A stretch of DNA of 64,000 bases. Source: Zygnema cylindricum (taxonomy: Eukaryota; Streptophyta; Zygnematophyceae; Zygnematales; Zygnemataceae). The position numbers and the translations under genes were made by a program. The stretch covers positions 105,729-169,728 of the forward strand of contig JBBHKE010002608.1 of assembly GCA_037447655.1 (NCBI GenBank), written 5' to 3'. The notes under the pieces are model-generated. The model did not search any database and was not told the DNA's origin. It saw only the letters and a program-made list of their open reading frames with translations. This document shows positions 9,183-18,470 of this stretch, piece by piece (the first letter of the stretch is position 1; each line of letters starts with the position of its first letter).

Positions 9183-10124
9183 ATGGAGGACACAGAATTG
9201 CAGGTTATGGGCCCACCCTCTAGGGTGCCCACCTTCAATGGATCTGGGTTCATCTATTGGGAAGCCATGATGATGGGAGCTTTGTGTGAAAAACGATACT
9301 GGGGTATCGTGAGTGGACAAGTGAAACGTCCACCTTCGAGAACTCCACCAGGATTTGGGGGAGTAAGGTTTTCTGCAACAACGGCTGCCTCAGCGGAGGA
9401 GGCAGATGATGGGGACAGCAGTGTGTCCGAAAAGGAGAAAGGGAAGGAGACACCCCTCACTCCTATTGCCATAGTATCGGGAACGGCGACCGTGAAGACC
9501 GTGGAGAACGATACTCAAATGTGGGAGGATGTAAACATGGCTGCCAAGAACTTCATTTTGAGGCACCTCACTCAAGGTTTGGCCACTCCTCATCTTCACA
9601 TTTACAAGGCCAAGGAATTGTGGGAAAGTTTGGTGGAGATTTATAGAGCTGGAACTATTCAGGAGCTCCAGTTGGCTGAGCAAAAACTATTGAGTTACAC
9701 TTACAAAGGAGGAAAGATGTTAGATTACTGTAATGATCTTTCTTGTTTGTATATGGAAATGGAAAGTGTCGGGTGGACAGGTACAATGAAAATGAAAGTG
9801 AACACCCTTATCATGAAATTACCAGATGAGTTCGAAAACATAGTGTACCGAGTACAGGGAATGCCTGATAGTTCATGGAAATGGAACACAGTAGTCAGGA
9901 TGATACTTGTGCAGGAAAACACAATGGAGATTAGGAGAGGAGGAAAGAGCAATCAAGCTCTAGCAGCAGGAGGGGACCGATGGGGGAAGGATCCGAAGAA
10001 ACCTTATAGAGGGGAAAGAGATAATTCTGGGGGACAGAGGCCCCCAAAGGGTCTTTGTAATTATTGCAAAAAGCCGGGACACTTTATTGCAGATTGTGTC
10101 AAGTTGTCGGAGCTGAGGCTTTAA
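9183..10124 (+). CDS. gag: Gag of copia element A (313 aa)
   Basis: Structural protein of a Ty1/copia element, expected to form cytoplasmic virus-like particles and bind element RNA. The start codon at 9183 lies inside the 5' LTR, and the PBS codes for residues 8-12. An N-terminal block GPPSRVPTFNGSGFIYWE with WGIVSGQ downstream is shared with C, F and H. Next comes a UBN2-like gag core (LWESLVEIYRAGT, then QLAEQKLLSYTYKGGKMLDYCNDL). A CCHC knuckle CNYCKKPGHFIADC lies near residues 292-305. It ends LRL-TAA at 10122, and pol continues in the same frame. Element D has TAG at the equivalent place, so the stop is probably ancestral to this family. Expression of Pol would need stop readthrough or reinitiation. 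Confidence 0.9.
   Translation: MEDTELQVMGPPSRVPTFNGSGFIYWEAMMMGALCEKRYWGIVSGQVKRPPSRTPPGFGGVRFSATTAASAEEADDGDSSVSEKEKGKETPLTPIAIVSGTATVKTVENDTQMWEDVNMAAKNFILRHLTQGLATPHLHIYKAKELWESLVEIYRAGTIQELQLAEQKLLSYTYKGGKMLDYCNDLSCLYMEMESVGWTGTMKMKVNTLIMKLPDEFENIVYRVQGMPDSSWKWNTVVRMILVQENTMEIRRGGKSNQALAAGGDRWGKDPKKPYRGERDNSGGQRPPKGLCNYCKKPGHFIADCVKLSELRL
9203..9217 (+). promoter_or_regulatory. Primer-binding site of A (half initiator tRNA-Met type)
   Basis: GGTTATGGGCCCACC directly follows the LTR end TTGCA. Its complement GGTGGGCCCATAACC is the anticodon arm of plant initiator tRNA-Met, as I recall that tRNA, and not the usual 3' end (PBS TGGTATCAGAGC). This is the copia-type PBS using a cleaved 5' half tRNA. 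The same sequence occurs in C and H, with one change in D and in F. Confidence 0.8.
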
Positions 10125-13100
10125 GAAAACCGTGGAGGGGGTTCTTCCGGAGGGAAGAAAAAGGCACTTGTGGTTACAAAAGTTTCAGGAGAAACCGAGG
10201 ATGAGTCGTCTGAGGATGATGGGGAGCTTCTTCTTGACGAGAGTCTGAAGGAGAAGGAGATCCCTCGGAGGCAGAAGTGTGCCCTTGGAGCAATTCGGGA
10301 AGCTCCACAGGAAGGATGGATCATCGACTCAGGTGCATCCATGCATATGTGTCGTGATAAAGAACTCTTCACTAAGCTACGAAAGATTCCTACTGTAGAG
10401 ATAGAGTATGGGGATGGGAGAGTGGTTACTACAGATCTAGTGGGATCAGTAGATCTCAAAGTCTTAGTGGAGGGTAAGACCTCTATACTTACATTCTCAG
10501 ATGTACTTTACATTCCTCATCTGAGTAAAAATCTTGTCTCTACGTCTGTGTTAGATGACAAAGAGTTTGATACCTTCACCAGAAAGGGAGTCTTTACAGG
10601 TAAGTATAGGAATGAAGTTTACTTCACAGCAGATAAGGGTAGCCAAGGAATGTTTAGGCTTAACTTGAGTAATGAAAAGAAGAATGCTTACTATTTTGGT
10701 GTTCCTAAGGTGATGATTTGGCATAAGCGGTTGGGGCATGTGCATTTTGATAGGTTAAGGGAAATGAAAAAGCTTTGGGTAGTAGATGGCATTCAGTTTG
10801 GGGATAATGAAATGATGGATGATTGTAGTGGTTGTGCTCAAGGTAAGGCTCACAGACTTCCCTTTCCCAAAGCCGCCACATATAGAGGTGAGAAAGTGTT
10901 AGATTTGGTCCACACAGATATTTGGGGACCTGCAAAAGTACCTTCGGTTGGAGGAAAGAGGTTCATGATGACAATAACTGATGATTGGTCTAGATACTCT
11001 AGAGTCTACTTTCTGAAAAATAAGTCTGAAGCATCCACTTACTTCAAAGAATATAAAGCATGGAGTGAGAAATTGCATGAAACCCCTATTAAGAGGATAA
11101 GGAGTGATAATGGGGGGGAATATACCTCTAACCAGTTTGAGGAATATCTGAGAGATGAGGGAGTGCAACACCAGAAAACCGTACCATATAACCCGGAACA
11201 AAATGGGGTAGCTGAGAGGTTGAATAGAACACTAGGAGATAGTGCATGCAGTATGTTGGCAGACAAGAAAATAGGAAAGAGATTTTGGGCAGAGGCAATG
11301 AACTGTGCCAACTACATTAAAAATAGAGTCCTTACCTCAGCTGTAAAGGGAGTGACACCTTATGAGAGATGGGTTGGAAGGAAACCAGATATCTCACACC
11401 TTAAAGTATTTGGTAGCCAAGTTTACAGTCTTGACACGGATAGGAAAAACTGGAAACTAGATGCTAAGGGAAAACCAGGATACTTTGTGGGATATGATGA
11501 GGATATTAAGGGATATAGAGTCTATGACTTAGCAAAGAAAGATATCATTCTGGTCAAACACTTAGTTGTCATGGATGAAGGAAAGTCATTTGACCCCTTC
11601 AAATATACAAAGAAGATAAGAATCAGATTTGAGTCCGAAAGTGAGGAGAACTCGGTCGTCCTCGAAAGGGACATGGGTGACACCATGATTACAGGTTCAG
11701 GGGAGATCGAAGATACAGGAGACTCACCAGAAACCTCACATACTCCCATGGACTTCGAGGAGATAGAAGAAGCGGGACAAGAACCGGTTTCCATGGACAG
11801 GGGAGCCGATGAGACAATGAGAAGAAATCCAAGACTTCCATCCATTCCAGCTTCGGAGTTTGAGGGAGGAAGGAGGAGCAGCAAAAGGATACAGGAAAAA
11901 CAAGCTGCTCATAAGGTAACTAAGCTATCTCACCCAGATGAGCCTCAGTCTTACTTAGAGGCAGTGAATAGTCTAGAGAAAGAAAGATGGATTAGAGCCA
12001 TAAATGATGAGATGACTTCTATCATGGAAGCAAATACTTGGGAACTAGCGGATTGCCCTCCAGACAGAAAACCTATTGGATGTAAATGGGTATTTAAACT
12101 AAAACTGAACCCAGATAATACAATTGAGAGGTATAAGGCTCGATTGGTAGCAAAGGGGTTCACCCAAAAAGAGGGGATTGACTATGAGGAGACCTTTGCT
12201 CCAGTTGTTCGATTCCCATCGGTAAGGATCCTCCTCAGTCTGGCCGCAGCGGAAGACATGGAAATACACCAGATGGACATTAAGACTGCTTTTCTTAATG
12301 GTGAGTTAGAGGAAGAAATTTTTATGAGGCAACCCGAGGGGTTTGTGGAAGAAGGAGAAGAAAGCAAAGTCTGCAGGCTCATAAAGTCCTTATACTGACT
12401 GAAACAGGCTCCCCGACAGTGGAATAAGAAACTAGATGAGTTTCTCACCGATCTGGGATACATCCGGATCAGCTCTGACCATTCTATCTATATGTTTGAA
12501 GATGAGAATGGTGTCATTTTTATTGCAATTTATGTGGATGATCTGCTTGTGTTAAGTAAGTCTTTGGAGAATATCAATAGGCTAAAGAGAGATCTTAGGG
12601 GCAGATTTGATATGAAGGATTTAGGGGAGGCAAAATATATTTTGGGGATCCAAATGGAGAGAGATAGAGGGAAGAAGATTATCAGACTTACTCTGAAAGA
12701 AGCAATAGGTAATATGCTTGAGAAATTCCAGATGGAAAATGCTAACAGTTGTACCACTCCCATGGACTTGAAAAAAGTAAGTGATGGGAGTGTAGAAGGA
12801 GGAGTGATAATCTTAGACCATCAGATGAGTCCAGAGGAGAGAGAGTTCATGAAGTCTATCCCTTATAGACAAGTCGTAGGAAGCTTAATTTATTTTATGA
12901 ACTGTACCAGACCGGACATAGCGGGAGCACTTGGAGTACTCAGTAGGAGTCTTAATGATCCTAGGAAGAGAGACTGGGAGGCAGCCAAGAGAGTCATGAG
13001 ATATCTGGTTGGAACCAGAGAATTATGGTTGCATTTGGGAGGGGAGTATACTGATATCACCACTTGGAGTGACGCCAGTTATGGGGATGCACCTATGAGA

Positions 13101-13532
13101 AGATGCACTTCTGGATATGTTTTGTATGTGGGGGAAGGTGCTTGCTGTTGGAGCAGTAAGCAACAAAAGGTGGTTGCTCAGTCTACTATGGAGGCTGAGT
13201 ATATGGCGTCTTGTTCTGCTGTAAAAGAACTAATGTGGGTGAAATCATTGTTACAAGAACTGGGATTTATGAAGGAGGGAGTGCATGAAATATTTTGCGA
13301 TAACCAAGCTGCAATTGCAATTGCAGCCAATCCAAAACACCATTTCAAAGCAAAACATATGGACATACGATTGAGCTTCGTAAGAGAAAAAGTTGAAAAT
13401 AAAATTTTAAATCTTGTTTATAGACCTGATGAAGAAATGGTGGCTGACATGATGACCAAACCTGTGCCCTCTCCTAAACTAAAATATTGTCGGGAAAAAT
13501 GCGGGTTGAAAGAAAAGTTAAAATTAGACTAG
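10125..13532 (+). pseudogene. pol: Pol of copia element A, one nonsense mutation
   Basis: In the gag frame, Pol begins right after the TAA at 10122; the first Met codon is at 10170. The order is aspartic protease (WIIDSGASMHMC), GAG-pre-integrase (WHKRLGHVHFDRL, C..C in CSGCAQGK), and integrase core with D, D, E at HTDIWGP, RSDNGGEYTS and NGVAERLN. RT follows ([31 protein letters not shown] at about 12532-12564), then RNase H (WSDASYGD, STMEAEYMA, CDNQAAIAIA). In RT the conserved LYGLKQAPRQW has GGA changed to TGA at 12396-12398. The rest is open to TAG at 13530-13532. As read, this copy cannot make full-length RT without readthrough. Confidence 0.9.
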
Positions 13533-13537
13533 AAAAT

Positions 13538-13545
13538 AAGGGGAG
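13538..13545 (+). promoter_or_regulatory. Polypurine tract of A
   Basis: AAGGGGAG directly before the TGTTGAAA start of the 3' LTR; it would prime plus-strand DNA synthesis. Element C has the same tract at 53035-53042. Confidence 0.85.
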
Positions 13546-14583
13546 TGTTGAAATTTATCGATTTCTATAGTATTTTCTAGGTTTAAATATGTCTTTATAA
13601 AAAGGAAAGAAAAAGGAACGGCAGCCTGCCTCCACCTCCGCTCTCTAACTCCCATACTTGTTGTAGTCACTGAAGGTAAGAGAGAGAGGTTGATCCATGG
13701 CTGCCTTAGTTCAACAGACAGCTATTTTTAGTAGGTTACTAAAAATATACTTGACGGACCAGAGGTTTGATCCCGGTACCTGCGGTTCGTCAAGTTGACC
13801 GGTAGCGGTCAGCTTTATCCTAATAGACTAGGACCAATGCTAAGTACTATGGTATGTGATAGATATATATTTAGTTTGCGTGACTAAAATTCATTTAACT
13901 AGAACTTTATACGGCGTACATAGATTCAGTTTTATAAAGTACGTCGTACGACGCTAATTCGAAACGGATACCACGCATTTTATTTCGACATCGGAACAAA
14001 TGTCACGCAAGCATTTATTACGGCTAAGATTGCGTTTGGCACAAAATCCAACGGCGCACATCATCGCCGAAATCCCGGAGTGGTCATTTTGGCGTTTTGT
14101 GACGTGGCATGACTTGGAGCCACGTGGAGAGATGACATTCGGTCATAGGAATTCCGAGGAATGTACGGACGAGTGAAAAGCGGACACGCGTCCACTTAAT
14201 AGCCTTGTCGTACATAGGCCGTACAAAAGGTACATCGGCAGTAGTACTTTTGTGTACGATACAGTAATCTGATTGGTCCGTACTTCAGTAGATAAGAGTT
14301 ATTAGAGAGAATCAGGACTTAGAAAATTTAGGTAGGTAGTCATCTCTCCCTTTGAGAGTTTGTACAAATTGGCATTTTTACTGCCTCATAACTTATCGCC
14401 TGGTTGGCCGTTTTCAGTGATTCTTTTTGCTACGGACTCAGGGGAGTCCAAGCTACACAGGGGTGCAGTCAAATTGTCAGTTTGCCTTCTGAGGCAGAAG
14501 TGGTTGTGGCTTAAAGTGGGTTAGTTAAATACTATCTAGAGGCTTCCTGTATTCTGTAGTCCAATGGAGGACACATAATTGCA
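13546..14583 (+). repeat. 3' LTR of element A
   Basis: 1038 bp, equal in length to the 5' LTR, about 1% different. The gag-start remnant at its end reads ATGGAGGACACATAA, so here the exported start codon is followed by a stop. Confidence 0.95.
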
Positions 14584-16119
14584 AGCACAGCATGGTAGCA
14601 TAACAATGTGATATAGAGAGGACTAAAGGTTTCCAAAAACCAACACCGTAGTCATATTTTTATCGATGATATTCACCTCATTTTTTGAACTTTCCTCACT
14701 CTCTCCCATGGATTTTTTTCCACTATCACTTTCTAATTTTATTCCAATTAAATATTTCTCCTCCCTTAAACCCTTCATTAAATATTTCCCTTCTCCCCTA
14801 TCCCTTAAAACCCCCTCTAGCTTTACTTCTCCCATTTCCTCAAAATCCATTTAAGTCTCCCTATCTGACTAGTTTTCTGTTTCACAAATATCTATAATAT
14901 TAACATTTTTATTTCTAGCTCCCTCAAGTATCTCCCTTCCTTTTACTTCTCTTATACCTCCAAAAACACACTGTTGGTTTCGTGGATTTTTTGTATACTT
15001 TTCTCTCTTCTCCATTTTACCGATGTGAAGAGCTCCAAAATTTCTTCATCCTCTTTCTCCTCTTCCCCTTCTTCCTCCTAGTTCACATACCAACTTCTAA
15101 ATTCTTCCAAACAAGGACACTCCTCCATATAGTGACCTGATCTCCTATAAGCGAGGTAAACCTTTTTTTTTCAAAGCTCCTCTTTCTTTTCCTCTCCCTC
15201 TCTTTCCACCTTAGTTGCGATAAGGTTTACCTTTGTCTTTTTTACTCTCATCACACTTCCGCTCGTCAACGCCGTTCTTCTCATCACGCTTCCGCTAGTC
15301 ACCACCAGCAGTAAATGCATTCAGCCTGCTACTTCCCCTACGAAACTCCAAAGTGCTTTCCCTCACAAGAATTATCCCCATGGTAATACTCCAAGTCCAT
15401 GAGGAGCCATCCATTCCTTGCATACGGTAAATGATGTCTTCGTACTCATATGGGAGTTTCATGATTACTGTATTAATCTTTCTCTCCTCAGATTCCACAT
15501 ATCCCGCACTAGCAAACTCAACATATAATGAAGCAATATCATTGCAAAACTCTATCATATTACGGCCTTTATAAACATAAGCCTCTATTTCTTGTCTTAC
15601 TAGCTGCTGCCTCTGTATAGTCTCACTCTTATTAATCTGAATTAGTGTTTCCCAGATATCCGAAGACTTGATTAGACTTCAAAGAGTGATAGCTATGCTC
15701 TTAGACACATATCTAAGTATCGGATGTTTTGCTATAGTGTTTTTATATATCCAAATTTTCCTATTATTTTCTTCAGTCTTAATCCCTACAAGTAGTACCA
15801 TAGCTGAGAGCCTAGCTCCTGTCACTATAGGTGTCCTTTTTTCTTTCTCCCATATTTCCCTATCCACGGAAATGTTTTTTCCTTCACCTTCTGTTGCATC
15901 TGAACTCTGGTTGATATTTTGTGCAGCTCCAGATGAATCTCCATAGTGAGCTCCTCCAAAGTCCGGTGGCGGACACCTCACTTGTCACGAAACAATTCCC
16001 CATATGTGCTTCTCGAAAAGAAACCCCTCCATCGTAAACTCCCAATAAGTGAACTCTGTTCCATCGAACATAGGCACCCTAGATGGTGGGCCCATAACCT
16101 GAAATTCTATGGGCTCCAT
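14584..16119 (-). pseudogene. Decayed gag and linker of element H
   Basis: The minus-strand ATG at 16119 lies within the LTR end and is followed by the shared N-terminus FQVMGPPSRVPMFDG. Stops occur early (TGA in WGIVS-stop-QVRC) and later (TAG after TAGGD). A 264-nt stretch at 15558-15295 remains open, with the FCNDIASLYVEFASA and IIYRMQGMDGSSWTW gag core. Both first cysteines of the knuckle appear as Tyr codons (TAC, TAT), consistent with G-to-A change. Towards 14690 it runs into an RT-end remnant (KGLREEKYLIGIKLESD). The last 100 bases before copia A belong to a different, unassigned sequence. Confidence 0.7.
16085..16099 (-). promoter_or_regulatory. Primer-binding site of H
   Basis: The minus strand reads GGTTATGGGCCCACC right after the LTR end TTTCA. 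With the next base it matches 16 nt of the initiator tRNA-Met anticodon arm. Confidence 0.75.
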
Positions 16120-17407
16120 TGCCACACAGAATTCTCAAATCAAAAGAATCTAATCTAGATAGTGCCGACTCCAAGTTCATATAAACCTAAATGATTGACC
16201 CCATGACAATCACTACCCCATTACAGCTTCACCCATGTGAAAGAAGACTTTTTGTGTGCTCAGTTCCACAACAGAATGCAAAGTTAGAAAATGAGATTGG
16301 GACACATTCACCCACTTTGACTTTCCCTTATAAATGCAGCCACCCTGGTAAACAAAAACTCTGACCGACTACACCCTTGTGTAGCATGGACTCACGTGAG
16401 TCCGCAACAAAAAGAATCAATGAAAATGGCTAAATAAATTGATAGTTATGGCTGGCCAAAGTTTGCCATTTATACAAGGTGCCTTTGGGAGAGGTAGCTA
16501 CACGTCAGAAATATTCTAAGTCCTAAAACCCCTCTCTAAGCCCCCTAGTACTAAAGTACGAACTAATGACAAGACTGTAAAGTATATAAAGGTACAGGTG
16601 CCAGTGTACCTTTTGTACAGCCATTGTACGACATGACCAAAAAACCAACACGTGTCTTACCCAGACTCATTCTTTTAATTCCTGAAATTTGTGCTGTCAA
16701 ATATTATCTCTCCATGTGGCTCCACGTCATGCCACGTCTTAAAAACGATACCGTACAAGAAAGTATAAGTGCTGGAGTACTCTTTGTACGTACATTGTAC
16801 GATATCGCCATAGTACAACATTTGTCACTTCCGGATTTGTTTTCTGCCATTCTGGAAATTCCATAATCTAGTACGATGTTGCCACGTGTCATCCGGAGTG
16901 GCACCGTTTGCAAACTGCCAAATTGTCCTTTCCGTGATGTCGGCGCTAACCACGGCCGTCTGATTTACATCGTCATTTCAACGGACTGTCGAAATAAATG
17001 TCCGTACTATTTATTTCGTGCGGTACTAAAAGTAAACTGTTTCTATGCCCTATATACCGTAATCTAATAAAATGGAAAACCCTACTTGTAACTATATAAA
17101 TATCTATCAAACCCTATATGTCCTAGCACTAGTCCTAAACTAAATGGACAAAGCTAACGACTGTGGGACGTTTGATATACGGTAGGTACCACGATCAATT
17201 CTTGGGTCCGTCAAATACCTTTTTCGTAAACATACCTATAATCTACTTCTTTCTCTCTAGAGAGCTTAGGCTGTCATGGATCTAGCTCCCTCTCCAGCCT
17301 TTAGTGACTACAACAAGTGTGGGGGTTTTGAGAAGGAGGTTAGAGGCAGACTGCCTTTGCTACTTTTTTATCCTAATAAAGACCTAGAAAATACTCAAAT
17401 ATCAACA
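16100..17407 (-). repeat. 5' LTR of element H (about 1.31 kb)
   Basis: The minus strand begins TGTTGATATTTGAG at 17407 and ends AGAATTTCA at 16100. It includes the fully palindromic hairpin core GGACTCACGTGAGTCC near 16388-16403 and several GTAC motifs. Confidence 0.8.
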
Positions 17408-17577
17408 GGTTTCGTATCCTCTGTCGTGTGCATTGACCTTGTTTGTTACTTGTACTACTTTATTTCGTATTTATTGATGTTACTGTTACTAACACTATCC
17501 ATAAATTTTGGCCACTAAATTGAAATTCCAGCTTATAATTATAATTTTTCTTTTATATTATTAAATAAATACTTAAC
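17408..17577. other. Spacer between elements H and E
   Basis: 170 bp of AT-rich DNA with no gene or recognisable repeat. Confidence 0.5.
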
Positions 17578-18470
17578 TGAAATTCTATAGGCTCCGTTGC
17601 CCCACAGAATGCACGGTTTACAAGTAGCCACTAGGATAGCATCAACCCACTTTGGGTTCCTTAATAATAACTGCCAGCTTGGCAGGCAATAACTCTGACC
17701 AGCCTCACTCGTGTGAGGGTAAGACTCAGGTGAGTCCAACGCAAAAAGAAACATTGAATTTTCTCCCCTCGGCAATTAGTTATGGCTGGCCAACGACAAC
17801 CTATATATAAAGAAGGTCACTAGAGAGAGGCACCTCAAATAATACTAAATCCTAGTCTGCCTACTCTTAGCTACCTATTACTAAACCCTAGTCCAATAGG
17901 ATCAACATATAGTACAAAAAGGTACAAAGGCCCCTGTACTTATTGTACGAACATTGTACGACATGGCCATCAAGGTGACGCTTGTCAAATCAGGAGCCAT
18001 GGTTCCTCCTCCCATCTTCTATGGTATCCAATAGTGTGACGCCACGTGGCATTGTGTGATGCTATTTCCAAAGGCCGCCAAAATCTCCATCCTGGTGGCT
18101 GCTGCAACGATGGCCGTCCGGTCAATTAAGTTTACACGGTTCAGATTCACGTTATTGCATGAATTGTTTCACATGGGCCTTGTAGTCAGTTTGGTCTGAA
18201 TTTGTCGTCGTGTCATAATTAAAGTATGTATCAAATCTAATGAGTTCACCGTCGCGTTGACCGCTTAATGGTCAAGGCGTCCCGTTATATGTAGTCGGTA
18301 GGACCCAGGTTCAAATCCAGTCAAGGGCAACATTTTGGTAAAAAATGCCCTCTGCTTCAGTCTACCACCTTTCTGAATAACGCGGCAGCGGTGTGTGTGT
18401 CATTCTCTCTCTCTCGTTAAAGACTAAACTAAAATAGAGATAAGATATAAATTACCTTTTTCAACACTCC
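17578..18470 (-). repeat. 3' LTR of element E (893 bp)
   Basis: The minus strand starts TGTTGAAAAAGG after the tract ATGGGGAG and ends ATAGAATTTCA at 17578. Length and layout match the LTRs of element C (891 and 893 bp). It contains the CTGCCAGCTTGGCAG hairpin at 17671-17685. Confidence 0.8.
18253..18330 (+). other. Antisense tRNA-like sequence in LTR of E
   Basis: Read on the plus strand (antisense to E): A-box-like TTAATGGTCAAGGCG, then a perfect-looking B box GGTTCAAATCC at 18308-18318. The first part resembles the D-arm of Ser/Leu-type tRNAs (TGGTTAAGGCG). I do not see a clean full cloverleaf, so it is a tRNA-derived promoter-like relic and not an active tRNA gene. Confidence 0.55.

Larger units (their letters stand above)
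8165..9202 (+). repeat. 5' LTR of element A
   Basis: 1038 bp, TG...CA ends. Contains an antisense tRNA-like stretch (8371-8460), clustered GTAC motifs (8829-8905), leader hairpins (8990-9119) and, in its last 20 bp, the gag start codon at 9183. Confidence 0.95.
8165..14583 (+). mobile_element. Ty1/copia retrotransposon A, nearly intact
   Basis: Two 1038-bp LTRs (8165-9202 and 13546-14583) start TGTTGAAATTTAT and end TTGCA. They differ at only about 11 sites by eye, so the insertion is recent. A 5-bp target duplication AGCAC flanks it (8160-8164 and 14584-14588). The interior has a PBS (9203), gag, pol in copia order PR-IN-RT-RNase H, and a polypurine tract AAGGGGAG at 13538-13545. The only clear lesion in pol is one in-frame TGA in RT at 12396. 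The gag/pol border has a TAA in the same frame. It is the same family as element D. Confidence 0.95.
5354..17407 (-). mobile_element. Non-autonomous copia element H, minus strand, split by nested insertions
   Basis: The minus-strand element starts with a 5' LTR at 17407-16100. It continues through a decayed gag to about 14690, is interrupted by repeat X and copia A, and resumes at about 7144 with an RT/RNase H-derived frame. It ends with a 3' LTR at 6661-5354 that lacks its last about 50 bp. A purine tract (AATAAGGGGAG) precedes the 3' LTR. Protease, integrase and most of RT are absent, as in element F. Whether the X sequence belongs to the original interior or inserted later is unresolved. 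Confidence 0.65.

Noticed and set aside
18253-18330. A functional tRNA gene
   Set aside because: The A and B boxes are good, but no clean acceptor and anticodon stems could be drawn, and the same relic recurs in other LTRs.
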